Assembly: GCA_016215655.1 (NCBI GenBank)
Contig: JACRIT010000093.1
Coordinates: forward strand, 1-60,440
Source: Acidimicrobiia bacterium
GTDB taxonomy: Bacteria; Actinomycetota; Acidimicrobiia; Spongiisociales; UBA11373
Length of the DNA: 60,440 nt
Reading direction: 5' to 3'
Shown here: in pieces, positions 25,629 to 34,185 of the stretch
Layout of the letters: each line of letters starts with the position of its first letter
Numbering within the stretch: position 1 is the first letter of the stretch
Made by a program: the position numbers and the translations under genes
The notes under the pieces: model-generated
The model's database searches: none
The model's input: the letters and a program-made list of their open reading frames with translations, nothing else
Told to the model about the DNA's origin: nothing

Positions 25629-27535
25629 CAGTTCGACCTCCCAGCTTCCAGCGCCTCGACGAGTTGCGGCACCGCCTCCTCGAGGTTTCCCACCACACCG
25701 AAGTCGGCGACGTTGAAGATCGGTGCCTTGGCGTCCTTGTTGATGGCGACGATGACGTCGGAGTTCTGCATGCCGGTGAGGTGCTGCACGGTGCCGGAGA
25801 TCGCCACCGCCACATAGACCCTCGGCTTCACGGTCTGACCGGTCTGACCGATCTGATGCCCGCGGTCGATGAACCCTCGTTCCACCGCGGCCCGTGAGCC
25901 GCCCACCATGCTCGGCTCGCCCAGATACTCGCCCAGTGCCCGAGCGAGCGGGCGGATGTAGGCGTCGTAGTTCTCCCGGGTGCGGCACCCGACCCCTCCG
26001 GCGGCGATGACCCCCGCCTCGGAGAGCTCCGCCGTGTGCTGGATGGGCTCGTAGCTGAGGACCCTGACTCCCGGGTCGCACTGCGACAGGTCCGGGGTGT
26101 GACGCACGACCTCTCCGACCCTCGATTCATCCGGGGTGAGCGCCTTGAGCACGCCCGGGCGGATCGTGGACATCTGCACCTTGGAGTGCTGGGTGAGGAT
26201 CGAGGCCATGATGTTGCCCCCGAGGGCCGGCCGGGTCTGGCGGAGCACCGCGGTGTATTCCTTGCCCGCACGCTTGAGATCGATGAGGTCGAGGGCGGTG
26301 CAGTCCGCGGTGAGGCCCGAGTCGGTCCGGTAGGCGACGCGGGGAGCCAGCTCCCGACCCATCGGGGTGGCGGCGAACATCAGGATCTGCGGTTGATGCA
26401 TCGTGATCACCTCGGCCATGGCGACGGTGAAGGGGATCGGCGAGAAGTGGGCGAGCGCTTCGTGCTCGATCACATACACCTTGTCTGCGCCGTGAGCGAT
26501 GAGGTCGGCAGCCATCGGGGCGACATCGACCCCGAGCACGACAGCCCCCACCTGGGACCGCAGGCTCTTTGCCAGCGCCGATGCCCTTCCCAGCAGCTCG
26601 AATGCCGCGCTATGGAGCTCACCGTCCTCCTGCTCGGCGAACACCCACACCTCTCCCGAGAAACTCGGCATCCTCCCCTCGGGGATCCGATACTCCTCGC
26701 CGTCGGCGGCCGCGGCCTCCAGGGAGGCGACGCGGGCGTCGTGGAGGTCCTTGATCTTCCGGGCCAGGACTGACATGTCACTTTCGAAGTCACACGTCTT
26801 GGTCGCCGCGTCCTTGGGAGAGAAGATCCGATGCACCCCGGTGCGCGACCCCTTCAGTCCGATCCGGGTGGGATCGGCGCCAACGTCCTCGGCGCTCCAC
26901 ACCGTCATCTGCTGTTCGGACGCCCAGCGGGTGCGGGCGAAGGTGGCGAACGGGTTCTCGGTCCACTTGGTGACCGTGATCAATGCCGGGTATCTGGTCG
27001 GAGCCACCACCTCCCGGCCGCTGCGGGTGATGCGCGCCACCTGGAGGCCGTCGTCGGTGAACTCGAACGACGTGGCGTAGGCGATGTGGGGGATGCCGAG
27101 TTCCTCGGCCACCTGTGGCGGCACCTGCGCCGTGTCACCGTCGACCGACTGCATGCCCGTGATGACGAGGTAGTCCCGATCCCCGCCGAAGATCTCGGTC
27201 TCGATCCGGCGAATGGCTTGCGCCAGCGGATAGGCCGTGGCCGGGGTGTCGGCGCCACCGAGCTTGCGATCGGTGAGCAGCACCGCCCGATCGGCACAGA
27301 TGGCCAGGGCGTAGGCGAGCACGTCGGTAGCGAACGGCGGCCCCATCGTCAGCGCCACGATCATGCCGTCGCGCTCGCTGCGAAGTGCTGCCGCAAACGC
27401 CAGCGCCTGCTTGTCGAGTTCGTTACAGACCGTCTCGAGGAGATTCCGCTTCAGGATCCCCTTCTCCCAATCCCACGCGTCGGGAGGGATGTTCTTGATG
27501 TTCGGGACCTGCTTGACCAGAACGATGTAATTCAC
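25628..27535 (-). CDS. Electron transfer flavoprotein, fused beta-alpha subunits
   Basis: A 635-aa protein. Residues about 1-265 are EtfB ('NYIVLVKQVPNIKN', 'ADTPATAYPLAQAIRRIE', 'GMQSVDGDTAQVPPQVAEEL'). About 310-635 are EtfA, with 'AADLIAHGADKVYVIEHEAL', 'ADCTALDLIDL', 'RQTRPALGGNIMASI' and the FAD-binding end 'MVGGSRAAVERGFIDRGHQI', 'GQTGQTVKPRVYVAVAISGT' and 'HLTGMQNSDVIVAINKD'. ETF subunits are normally separate genes. The GTG at 27535 behind AAAGGT gives the usual EtfB N-terminus. It is followed without a gap by ETF-QO and preceded by hyuAB on the same strand across 153 bp. Confidence 0.9.
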   Translation of the reverse strand: MNYIVLVKQVPNIKNIPPDAWDWEKGILKRNLLETVCNELDKQALAFAAALRSERDGMIVALTMGPPFATDVLAYALAICADRAVLLTDRKLGGADTPATAYPLAQAIRRIETEIFGGDRDYLVITGMQSVDGDTAQVPPQVAEELGIPHIAYATSFEFTDDGLQVARITRSGREVVAPTRYPALITVTKWTENPFATFARTRWASEQQMTVWSAEDVGADPTRIGLKGSRTGVHRIFSPKDAATKTCDFESDMSVLARKIKDLHDARVASLEAAAADGEEYRIPEGRMPSFSGEVWVFAEQEDGELHSAAFELLGRASALAKSLRSQVGAVVLGVDVAPMAADLIAHGADKVYVIEHEALAHFSPIPFTVAMAEVITMHQPQILMFAATPMGRELAPRVAYRTDSGLTADCTALDLIDLKRAGKEYTAVLRQTRPALGGNIMASILTQHSKVQMSTIRPGVLKALTPDESRVGEVVRHTPDLSQCDPGVRVLSYEPIQHTAELSEAGVIAAGGVGCRTRENYDAYIRPLARALGEYLGEPSMVGGSRAAVERGFIDRGHQIGQTGQTVKPRVYVAVAISGTVQHLTGMQNSDVIVAINKDAKAPIFNVADFGVVGNLEEAVPQLVEALEAGRSN

Positions 27536-27688
27536 GCCGGACCTTTCGTCCCACCTCATTGCAGAGCGGGCCGTGACCACAGGACAACGTATGGCGGCTC
27601 GACGCCGTCGGACAGTGGCTTCCGACCCTCGTTGCGGCGGGGTTCGGCCCGACCGATGGTGCCGCGTGGACCGGAGGGAGACCTGGGC

Positions 27689-29236
27689 TCAGCCGCCCCG
27701 GCCCCAACCCCCACCGCCGGGGGTGAGCACCCGCAGGCGCTCACCGGCCTCCACGGTCAGCGTGACCTTCCCGGGGAGACGTTCCCGGGAGCCATCGCGC
27801 CGGATCAGCCAATCCTCTCCAACGGCGCCGGCCTCCCCGCCGGCGAGTCCCCACGGGCGATGGCGGCGACGCTCACCCATCAGTGACAACTCACCGGGTT
27901 CGAGGAACTCGATCTCGCGCACGATGCCCTCCCCCCCGGGGTGGAGTCCGGCTCCGCCCGATCCCCGCCGCAACCCGAAGGCGATCACCCGGAACGGGTA
28001 GTGCGTCTCGAGCGACTCGATGGGGGTGTTGCGGGTGTTCGTCATCCCGGTGTGGATTCCCGACTGGCCGGCACGATGCGGCCCTCCGCCCTCTCCACCG
28101 GCGATCGTCTCGTAGTAGACAGTGCCGCCGGCGCCCATGAGGACGTTGTTCATCGTGCCCTGTGAGGCGGCGTGCACCCGATCGGGTGCCGCCTTGGCCA
28201 GGGCGCCAAGGACCACATCGGCGATGCGCTGGCTGGTTTCGACGTTGCCCGCCGCTACCGCGGCGGGAGGATGGGCACCCACGATCGAGCCGGGGGGCAC
28301 CCGCAGGTCGATGGGGCGGTAGCACCCGCCGTTGGCGGGAATCGTCGGATCGGTGGCGACCCGCACCGCGTAGTAGAGACACGATCGGGTGACCGCTTCG
28401 ACCGCGTTGAAGTTGGCCGCGATCTGGGGGGACGACCCGGCGAAATCTGCCGCGAGGTGGTCGCCGGCAACGGTCACCTCCACCCGGATCGGGACGTTGC
28501 GGTCGCCCCACTCCATGAGGTCCTCGAACGAGTACGACCCATCGGGCAGCGCCGCCAGCGCGGCGCGCATCCGGGCCTCGCCGTAAGCGAGGAGGGCTGT
28601 GGTGACCTGATCGAACGCGCCGCCGTACGAGGCATGCACCTCGAGCAGACGGCGGGCTCCGGCCTCGTTGGCCCCCATCTGCGCCGAGAGGTCACCAAGG
28701 CGTTCGGCCGGGGTGCGCGTGGCTCCGACGAACCCGGAGAGGAACGACTCCTCCCACCGGCCATCGACCACCGCCACCACCGGGGGCACCACGTGGCCCT
28801 CCTGTTCGAGGCGAGTGGCGTGGGCCGGCATCGAGCCGGGAGCCTCGCCGCCCACGTCGGCGTGATGTGCCCGATTGGCCACCCAGCCCACGAGTCGTCC
28901 CGCGGCGTGGACCGGCCGGAGCAGGGTGAGGTCGTTGAGGTGGGTGCCGCCGTGGAATGGATCGTTCACGGCGAACTGCACGCCGGGAGGCGGATCGACG
29001 CCGAACCGGGCGATTACCGCCGCCACCGAGGCGGGCATCGAGCCGAGGTGCACCGGGATGTGCTCCGCCTGCGCCAGCATCTCGCCATCGGCGACGAAGA
29101 CCGCCGCCGAGCAATCCATCCGCTCCTTGATGTTGGGCGAGTGCGAGGTGCGGCGCAGCACCCCGCCCATCTCATCGGCAACGGCGGCGAACCGGTGGCG
29201 GGCGACCTCGAGGGTGACGGCGTCGACGCGACTCAC
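27689..29236 (-). CDS. hyuB: Hydantoinase B / oxoprolinase family protein
   Basis: A 515-aa HyuB-family subunit: '[20 protein letters not shown]', '[19 protein letters not shown]', '[15 protein letters not shown]', '[20 protein letters not shown]' and '[15 protein letters not shown]'. The family covers 5-oxoprolinase, N-methylhydantoinase and acetone/acetophenone carboxylase subunits. All use ATP with HyuA to activate an amide or ketone, and the exact substrate cannot be read here. The GTG at 29236 is preferred over the GTG at 29239 because it makes a GTGA overlap with hyuA and sits 7 bases from GGAGG. Confidence 0.87.
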   Translation of the reverse strand: MSRVDAVTLEVARHRFAAVADEMGGVLRRTSHSPNIKERMDCSAAVFVADGEMLAQAEHIPVHLGSMPASVAAVIARFGVDPPPGVQFAVNDPFHGGTHLNDLTLLRPVHAAGRLVGWVANRAHHADVGGEAPGSMPAHATRLEQEGHVVPPVVAVVDGRWEESFLSGFVGATRTPAERLGDLSAQMGANEAGARRLLEVHASYGGAFDQVTTALLAYGEARMRAALAALPDGSYSFEDLMEWGDRNVPIRVEVTVAGDHLAADFAGSSPQIAANFNAVEAVTRSCLYYAVRVATDPTIPANGGCYRPIDLRVPPGSIVGAHPPAAVAAGNVETSQRIADVVLGALAKAAPDRVHAASQGTMNNVLMGAGGTVYYETIAGGEGGGPHRAGQSGIHTGMTNTRNTPIESLETHYPFRVIAFGLRRGSGGAGLHPGGEGIVREIEFLEPGELSLMGERRRHRPWGLAGGEAGAVGEDWLIRRDGSRERLPGKVTLTVEAGERLRVLTPGGGGWGRGG

Positions 29237-31161
29237 CACGCCACCTCCAACGCACCCGACTCATGCACCCGGGCGCGTTCACCAGGGCCGAGGAAGGTGG
29301 TGGCCTCATCTTCTTCGATGACCGCCGGCCCGGCGACCTCATCGCCTGGTCGCAGTCCGCGCCGCCGCCATACCGCGGTCTCGACGACACCCGACGCCGT
29401 CAGCACCGGCCGACTCCCGCGGCGGGCGTCCCCTGATGGGGTCGGGGGCGGAAGATCCTCCCACCGCAGAGCTGCCGGCAGGATGGCCTCGGCGCGCACC
29501 GTCACCGCCTCGACGGGGTCACCGGGACGATCGAAGCCATTGCGACGGCGGTGCGCCGCGTGGAACCGCTCGATCAGTAGGTGCTCGCCCTCGCCCGGGT
29601 GATACGCCACGGTGGTCTCGTGCGACTGTCCCCGGTATCGCAGATCGACATGGGCCGCGATCTCTCCCCCGCCGATGGCGGCACGCGCTTCGGACATCGC
29701 CGCCGCGACGGCGGCGCCGAGGCCGCGGAGACCATCGAGCAGCACGCTGCGGGCCACGTCGATCCGGGGTGGAGCCAGCAGGAGGCCGAGTGCGGAGAAG
29801 ACCCCGGAGTGCGCCGGTATCACCACGCCCGCCATCCCGAGGCGACGAGCCAGCGCGGTGGCGTGCAATCCCCCGGCCCCACCAAAGGCGACCAGCACCG
29901 CATCCCTCGGATCGGCACCCTCTTCCACCGAGACCCTGCGCACAGCGCGCTCCATGTGGGCCTCGACCACCTCGATCATCCCGAGCGCCACCGAGTCGAC
30001 ACTCCCGCCGACGAGCTCGCTCAGCCGCCCCAGGGCGCCGCCGGCGGCGCCGACATCCGGCATCACCGTGCCGCCGAGCGCGAGGTCGGGCCCGATCCGT
30101 CCGCTGACGAGGTCGGCGTCGGTGACGGTGGGGACGGATCCGCCCCGCCGGTAGCAGGCGGGTCCGGGATCCGCACCCGCGCTCGCCGGCCCGACCCGCA
30201 GCGCCCCGCCGGGGTCGACCCAGCCGATGCTGCCCCCTCCGGCGCCGACGGTGTGGATCGCCACCGATGGCATCGTGGAGGGCAACCCGTCGATCGACCG
30301 CTGGTAGGCGACCTCGGGCCGGCCGCGCTCGATCCGGCACACATCGGTGGAGGTGCCGCCCATGTCGAACGACACCACGGTCGCCAAGCCGAGGGCACGG
30401 GCCAGTGCCGCCGCTGCCACCGCCCCACCCGCCGGTCCGGACAGCACGATCGAGGCGGGCAGCGACGCGGCCTGGGCGAGTGGGATCAGACCGCCCGAGC
30501 TGCGCATCACCGTCGTGGTGGCCTGCACCCGAGCGGCGAGGCGGAGCAGGTAACGCTCCACCACCGGAGCGAGGTAGGCGTTGAGGATGGTGGTCGAGGC
30601 CCGTTCGTACTCCCGAATCTCGGCGGCGACCTCAGACGACAGCGATACCGGCACTCCGTGGAGCGCCTGGCGGATCGCCGCGGCCACTGTCTGCTCGCGC
30701 TCGGGATGGGCGAACCCGAACAGCAGCGACACCGCCACCGCCTCGGGGGCCGACTCCACCAGCGCGGCGATCATCGCAGCGAGGTCGGGATTCTCGCCGG
30801 CACTGCGTGCGGTGGCTCGGCCCGGGACTCCGAAGCGCATCGCGCCCGTGATCAGAGGCTCCGGCCGGGTCACTGCGGTGTCGTAGAGCGACGGCCGATC
30901 CTGGCGGCCGATCTCGACGAGGTCCTCGAAGCCGGCATCGGTCACGAATGCGGTCCGGGCGCCCTTTCGCTGCAGCACCGCATTCGTCGCCGCCGTGGTG
31001 CCATGCACCAGCTCGACACCGGCGGCACCGACGGCATCGACCCCGGAGACGAGTCCATCGGATTGATCCGGCGTCGTCGACACCTTCGCGGTGTGGAGGG
31101 CGGCGCCATCCCAGAACACGACATCGGTGAAGGTGCCGCCCACGTCGACGGCGACTCGCAT
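29233..31161 (-). CDS. hyuA: Hydantoinase A / oxoprolinase family protein
   Basis: A 642-aa ATP-binding subunit of the actin/hexokinase-like fold. Phosphate motif 'MRVAVDVGGTFTDVVFWDG', 'VHGTTAATNAVLQRKGARTA', the second nucleotide site 'VVSFDMGGTSTDVCRIERG', the adenosine-region 'AIHTVGAGGGSIGWVDPGGA' and 'VGPASAGADPGPACYRRGG', and the C-terminal 'LVAFGGAGGLHATALARRLG'. It acts with HyuB. First gene of a minus-strand series hyuA-hyuB-etfBA-etfQO. Divergent from the Nfu-N gene across only 44 bp. Confidence 0.88.
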   Translation of the reverse strand: MRVAVDVGGTFTDVVFWDGAALHTAKVSTTPDQSDGLVSGVDAVGAAGVELVHGTTAATNAVLQRKGARTAFVTDAGFEDLVEIGRQDRPSLYDTAVTRPEPLITGAMRFGVPGRATARSAGENPDLAAMIAALVESAPEAVAVSLLFGFAHPEREQTVAAAIRQALHGVPVSLSSEVAAEIREYERASTTILNAYLAPVVERYLLRLAARVQATTTVMRSSGGLIPLAQAASLPASIVLSGPAGGAVAAAALARALGLATVVSFDMGGTSTDVCRIERGRPEVAYQRSIDGLPSTMPSVAIHTVGAGGGSIGWVDPGGALRVGPASAGADPGPACYRRGGSVPTVTDADLVSGRIGPDLALGGTVMPDVGAAGGALGRLSELVGGSVDSVALGMIEVVEAHMERAVRRVSVEEGADPRDAVLVAFGGAGGLHATALARRLGMAGVVIPAHSGVFSALGLLLAPPRIDVARSVLLDGLRGLGAAVAAAMSEARAAIGGGEIAAHVDLRYRGQSHETTVAYHPGEGEHLLIERFHAAHRRRNGFDRPGDPVEAVTVRAEAILPAALRWEDLPPPTPSGDARRGSRPVLTASGVVETAVWRRRGLRPGDEVAGPAVIEEDEATTFLGPGERARVHESGALEVAW

Positions 31162-31205
31162 CAGGCCACCGCTACGATGCCGCGGCCCGCACCGGAAGTA
31201 CTCGC

Positions 31206-31460
31206 ATGCCCGTGATCATCAGCCAGACCCCGAATCCCAACGCTCTCAAGTTCACCGTGAGTGCGATGTTCGACGCCCCCAAGTCGTTCGCCGCCGGCAA
31301 GCCCACCGACGATCCGATCGCGGCCCCCCTGCTCGCCATCCCCGGGGTCACCAGCGTCTTCATGTCCGCCGACTTCGTCACCCTCTCGAAGAGCCCTGAC
31401 GCCCATTGGGACGAGATCGTCCCCGAGGCCACCGGCATCCTCGAGATCACCTTCGGCTGA
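31206..31460 (+). CDS. Nfu/NifU N-terminal domain protein
   Basis: An 84-aa protein, 'MPVIISQTPNPNALKFTVSA' onward with 'PLLAIPGVTSVFMSADFVTL'. This is the Nfu_N fold (TPNPNALKF is the signature) found in front of the CxxC Fe-S scaffold domain of Nfu. The Cys-containing NifU C-terminal domain is absent, so it cannot itself be a complete Fe-S carrier; stand-alone copies are common but uncharacterised. It could serve the many Fe-S proteins encoded nearby, which is inference. Confidence 0.85.
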   Translation: MPVIISQTPNPNALKFTVSAMFDAPKSFAAGKPTDDPIAAPLLAIPGVTSVFMSADFVTLSKSPDAHWDEIVPEATGILEITFG

Positions 31461-31489
31461 CGACGCCACGAAACCGACTCGCCCCAGGA

Positions 31490-31523
31490 TCAGATGTCGA
31501 CCCGGAGACGGGTCGGCATCTGA
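31490..31523. repeat. Inverted repeat between convergent genes
   Basis: Arms TCAGATGTCGACCCG (31490-31504) and CGGGTCGGCATCTGA (31509-31523), one mismatch (G-T), loop GAGA. Followed by GGAACCC. It could act as a bidirectional terminator here. Arm sequence is related to 17679-17714 and 51681-51715. Confidence 0.75.
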
Positions 31524-31591
31524 CGGAACCCGGCGATCGAATTCGGGGCGTCGCACGACCATCGCGGCGAGGCTAGCCCCGGCGCCGAGCC

Positions 31592-32428
31592 CTATCCCTC
31601 CGAGGACAACCGCAGCGCAAACGGCCAGCGCGCCCCTGCCGGATCGGCGATGGTCACGACCACGCGCCATTCGCCGTCGAGGTGCCGGGCCGAGACGATG
31701 CGCGGTTCTGTCCCCCACAACGAAGCCCGGGTCGACACTTCGTCCACGATCTCCTGCGGGGGTGTGGCCTCCTCGCCGGCGAAGGTCCCGGCCTCGGGAC
31801 CAAGCGCCACAAAGGCAGGGGCCGGAAGGTCGATGACGGTGGCACCATCGCCCTCCACGGCAATGAGCACCTCGACCGCCCGGACCGGTTGGCGGGCGAA
31901 GCCGCGATCGGGTGGGGCGCCGAGTGTCCGAAACGCCACCGCCACGCGATAGATCCCATCGCCCGCCTCCTCCACCCGATACGCCCGCGCCCACTCCACA
32001 TAGGAGACCGCTGCACCCACGTCGAGCGAGAGATCCGCCGCCACGGACGCCGGGAGGGCGGCGCGCACCTCGGCGGAGCCGCTCGGTTCGAGATCGGCGG
32101 TGAAGTAGTCGGTGACGAACCACTCGGCGCGCACCATCGCCAGCCGCTCGGCAGGATCGGGAGGGTCGGCCATGAGATCGGCTTCGCTGTAGAGCGGGAG
32201 CTCCGCGACCACCGGAAGCGTGGTGGTGGCGGCGATCGGGACCTCCGCACTCGGAGCCACCGGGTTCGGTATCGGTGGCGCAGCCCACCAGGTACGCGCC
32301 ACGATCACTCCCAGCACCATCGCCCCGACGATGGCGGCACCCAGGTAGATGGCTCGGCGACGCCGGTCCTCGGGTTCGGCCTCGGCCATGAGATCGGCCC
32401 AGGGAACGTGCTCCAGCTCCTCTTCCAT
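31592..32428 (-). CDS. Single-pass membrane protein of unknown function
   Basis: A 278-aa protein with an acidic cytoplasmic N-terminus (MEEELEHVPWADLMAEAEPE), a basic stop (DRRRRA) and one transmembrane helix (IYLGAAIVGAMVLGVIVA). About 200 residues outside follow, with no motif that I recognise; the order of predicted strands and helices resembles conjugal-transfer-style NTF2-like domains only loosely. Start ATG behind GAGGGAG. Divergent from the PfkB kinase gene across 124 bp. Confidence 0.6.
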   Translation of the reverse strand: MEEELEHVPWADLMAEAEPEDRRRRAIYLGAAIVGAMVLGVIVARTWWAAPPIPNPVAPSAEVPIAATTTLPVVAELPLYSEADLMADPPDPAERLAMVRAEWFVTDYFTADLEPSGSAEVRAALPASVAADLSLDVGAAVSYVEWARAYRVEEAGDGIYRVAVAFRTLGAPPDRGFARQPVRAVEVLIAVEGDGATVIDLPAPAFVALGPEAGTFAGEEATPPQEIVDEVSTRASLWGTEPRIVSARHLDGEWRVVVTIADPAGARWPFALRLSSEG

Positions 32429-32552
32429 GCGACTCCCTCGGTGAGGGTCCAGGGGAAGGCGCCGGCCGCGGCGTGGACGAGAGGAAGGTACGCCGGGGGA
32501 TGCCACGGGGGAAGAGGGTCGCGCTCGCCCACCTCGCGGGTAGCGTGGGAGC

Positions 32553-33491
32553 GTGACGACCAAGCTGTGTGTGATCGGCGACTTCGCCTGGGACGTCCTG
32601 ATCCGCACCAACACCGAGCTCCTCAAGGGCGGCGACACCTTTGGCGAGGTGCTGCTCATGCCGGGTGGCAGCGCCGCCAACGTGGCGGTGTGGGCGGCGC
32701 GGTGCGGTCTTCCCAGCCACTTCATCGGCAAGATCGGCCGCGATCGGTTCGGTCTCCTTGCCCAGGAGGACCTCGATGCCGAGGGGGTGACCCGGCACTT
32801 CGTGGAGAGCGACAACCACTCCACCGGCTCGGTGGCCGTGTTCGTCGACCACACCGGCGAACGCTCCATGGTCTCCGGTCACGGTGCCGACTTCTTCCTC
32901 CTCCCCTCGGAGCTGCCCCGCGGGGTGATCACGAGTGCCAACCACCTCCACCTGAGTGCCTGGTCGTTCTTCACCGATCCCCCGCGCTCGGCGGCACGCG
33001 AGGCCGCCCGCCTGGCGCAGCGCGCCGGCGCCACGCTGTCCTTCGACCCGGCCTCGTTCCAGCAGATCAGCGAGATGGGTGTCGACGCCTTCATCGACGT
33101 CACCGGCGACCTCGGCATCGACGTCCTGCTCCCCAACAAGGAGGAAGGGCGGGTGCTCACCGGCGAGGAGGATCCCGAGAGGATCGCCCGGCGCCTCGCC
33201 GAGCTGTACCCGGGCGCACTCGTCATCCTCAAGCTCGATGCGGATGGCGCCCTCGTCCTCAACGAGGAGATTCGCCACATCCCACCGGGGGAGAACAAGC
33301 TCGTCGACGCCACCGGAGCCGGCGACTCGTTCGCCGGGGCGTTCCTCGCCCACTATCTGCGTTCGGGCAAGGTGATGGAGGCGGCCACCTTTGCCACGCT
33401 GCTGTCGTCGTGGGTGATCGAGCACATCGGCGCCCGCCCTGCTCCCGATGCCCGACTCCACCGCCTCATGGCCGAATCGGTGCCCGACTAG
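32553..33491 (+). CDS. PfkB-family carbohydrate kinase
   Basis: A 312-aa ribokinase-fold sugar kinase. N-terminal 'LCVIGDFAWDVLIRTNTELL', substrate motif 'PGGSAANVAVWAARCGL' (GGxxaN), and PfkB signature 2 with catalytic Asp 'LVDATGAGDSFAGAFLA' (DTGAGD-like; here DATGAGD). 'DVLLPNKEEGRVLTG' is the typical NxxE motif. Substrate is undetermined (ribose, adenosine, fructose-type all possible); the neighbouring purine-type genes make a nucleoside or ribose substrate conceivable only as speculation. GTG start with a weak ribosome-binding site. Confidence 0.87.
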   Translation: MTTKLCVIGDFAWDVLIRTNTELLKGGDTFGEVLLMPGGSAANVAVWAARCGLPSHFIGKIGRDRFGLLAQEDLDAEGVTRHFVESDNHSTGSVAVFVDHTGERSMVSGHGADFFLLPSELPRGVITSANHLHLSAWSFFTDPPRSAAREAARLAQRAGATLSFDPASFQQISEMGVDAFIDVTGDLGIDVLLPNKEEGRVLTGEEDPERIARRLAELYPGALVILKLDADGALVLNEEIRHIPPGENKLVDATGAGDSFAGAFLAHYLRSGKVMEAATFATLLSSWVIEHIGARPAPDARLHRLMAESVPD

Positions 33492-33493
33492 CG

Positions 33494-33579
33494 GCCACGC
33501 GGGTAGGGCGCCTCGGAATGTGAGGTCGCCCCAAGATGGGGCCGATCTCACCTCGAACCCATGTCCCTATCCGCGTGGC
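33494..33579. repeat. Nested inverted repeat (two concentric palindromes)
   Basis: Outer arms GCCACGCGGGTAGGG (33494-33508) and CCCTATCCGCGTGGC (33565-33579), one mismatch. Inner arms 33520-33532 and 33538-33551 (GTGAGGTCGCCCC/GGGGCCGATCTCAC, small asymmetry) around AAGAT. Same architecture as 4455-4545, including the TCGAACC...TCC(C)TATCCGC right flank. Lies between the PfkB stop and the antitoxin start. Confidence 0.75.
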
Positions 33580-33623
33580 TCCAGCGCATCCCACCGCGCA
33601 TTGCACAACGCTATGCTTCCCCC

Positions 33624-33872
33624 ATGGCCCAGGTCGTGGCACGCTTGGACGATGCTTTGGTTGCCGCCGTCGATCAGCTCGTGACCGAAGGCATCTTCGA
33701 ATCGCGCTCCGACGCCGTTCGGCAAGCGCTCGAGTTCGTCGTGGACACCGAGCGCCGCAAGCGGATCGGTGAGGCCATCATCGAGGGCTATCGGCGGATC
33801 CCGGAGACCCAAGAGGAACTCGCCTGGGCCGACGCCGCCACGATCGCGATGATCGAGGAGGAGCCATGGTGA
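33624..33872 (+). CDS. Ribbon-helix-helix antitoxin of a MazF-type pair
   Basis: An 82-aa protein. The N-terminal ribbon-helix-helix is 'MAQVVARLDDALVAAVDQLV' followed by 'SRSDAVRQALEFVV', and the C-terminal half is acidic ('ETQEELAWADAATIAMIEEE') and suited to wrap a toxin. The ATG at 33624 removes an upstream extension that would be read through the palindromic repeat. The gene overlaps the mazF start by 7 bp. RHH antitoxins usually repress their own promoter; the palindrome just upstream (33494-33579) is a possible but unproven operator. Confidence 0.82.
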   Translation: MAQVVARLDDALVAAVDQLVTEGIFESRSDAVRQALEFVVDTERRKRIGEAIIEGYRRIPETQEELAWADAATIAMIEEEPW

Positions 33873-34177
33873 CGCCGCACCAGGGCGAGATCTGGTGGGC
33901 ACAGGCCGAGGACAAGCGGCGACCGGTGCTCATCGTGTCGCGTTCCGGATCCGCAGCCGTGTTGAACCGCATCGTGTGCGCCCCGGTCACCCGATCCGTT
34001 CGCGGCATCCCGACAGAAATCCCCCTTGGCAAGTCCGAAGGGTTGAAGGCCGAGTGTGTCGCTTCGTTCGACAACCTGCAGCTGGTACGGCGCGCCTCGC
34101 TCGCCGGCAGGATCGGATCACTCAGCAACCCGCATCGGCTGATCTGCAGGGCGCTGTCGGCTCTTGCCGACTGCTGA
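33866..34177 (+). CDS. mazF: MazF/PemK-type endoribonuclease toxin
   Basis: A 103-aa protein with the full CcdB/PemK fold pattern: 'HQGEIWWAQAEDKRRPVLIV' (GxIWW and RPvlIvs), 'VCAPVTRSVRGIPTEIPL' (the catalytic T region) and 'SFDNLQLVRRASLAGRIGSL'. It is expected to cleave mRNA at specific sequences and to be neutralised by the RHH protein encoded immediately upstream. It converges on the YgfK-like gene with only 8 bp between stops. Confidence 0.9.
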   Translation: MVTPHQGEIWWAQAEDKRRPVLIVSRSGSAAVLNRIVCAPVTRSVRGIPTEIPLGKSEGLKAECVASFDNLQLVRRASLAGRIGSLSNPHRLICRALSALADC

Positions 34178-34185
34178 GGACGCAC

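Noticed and set aside
31490-31523. Rho-independent terminator
   Set aside because: The stem is good but no T-run follows on either strand, and related dyads occur between divergent genes.
33494-34177. Mobile element carrying the MazEF-like pair
   Set aside because: There is no transposase, integrase or target-site duplication. The palindrome alone is not enough.
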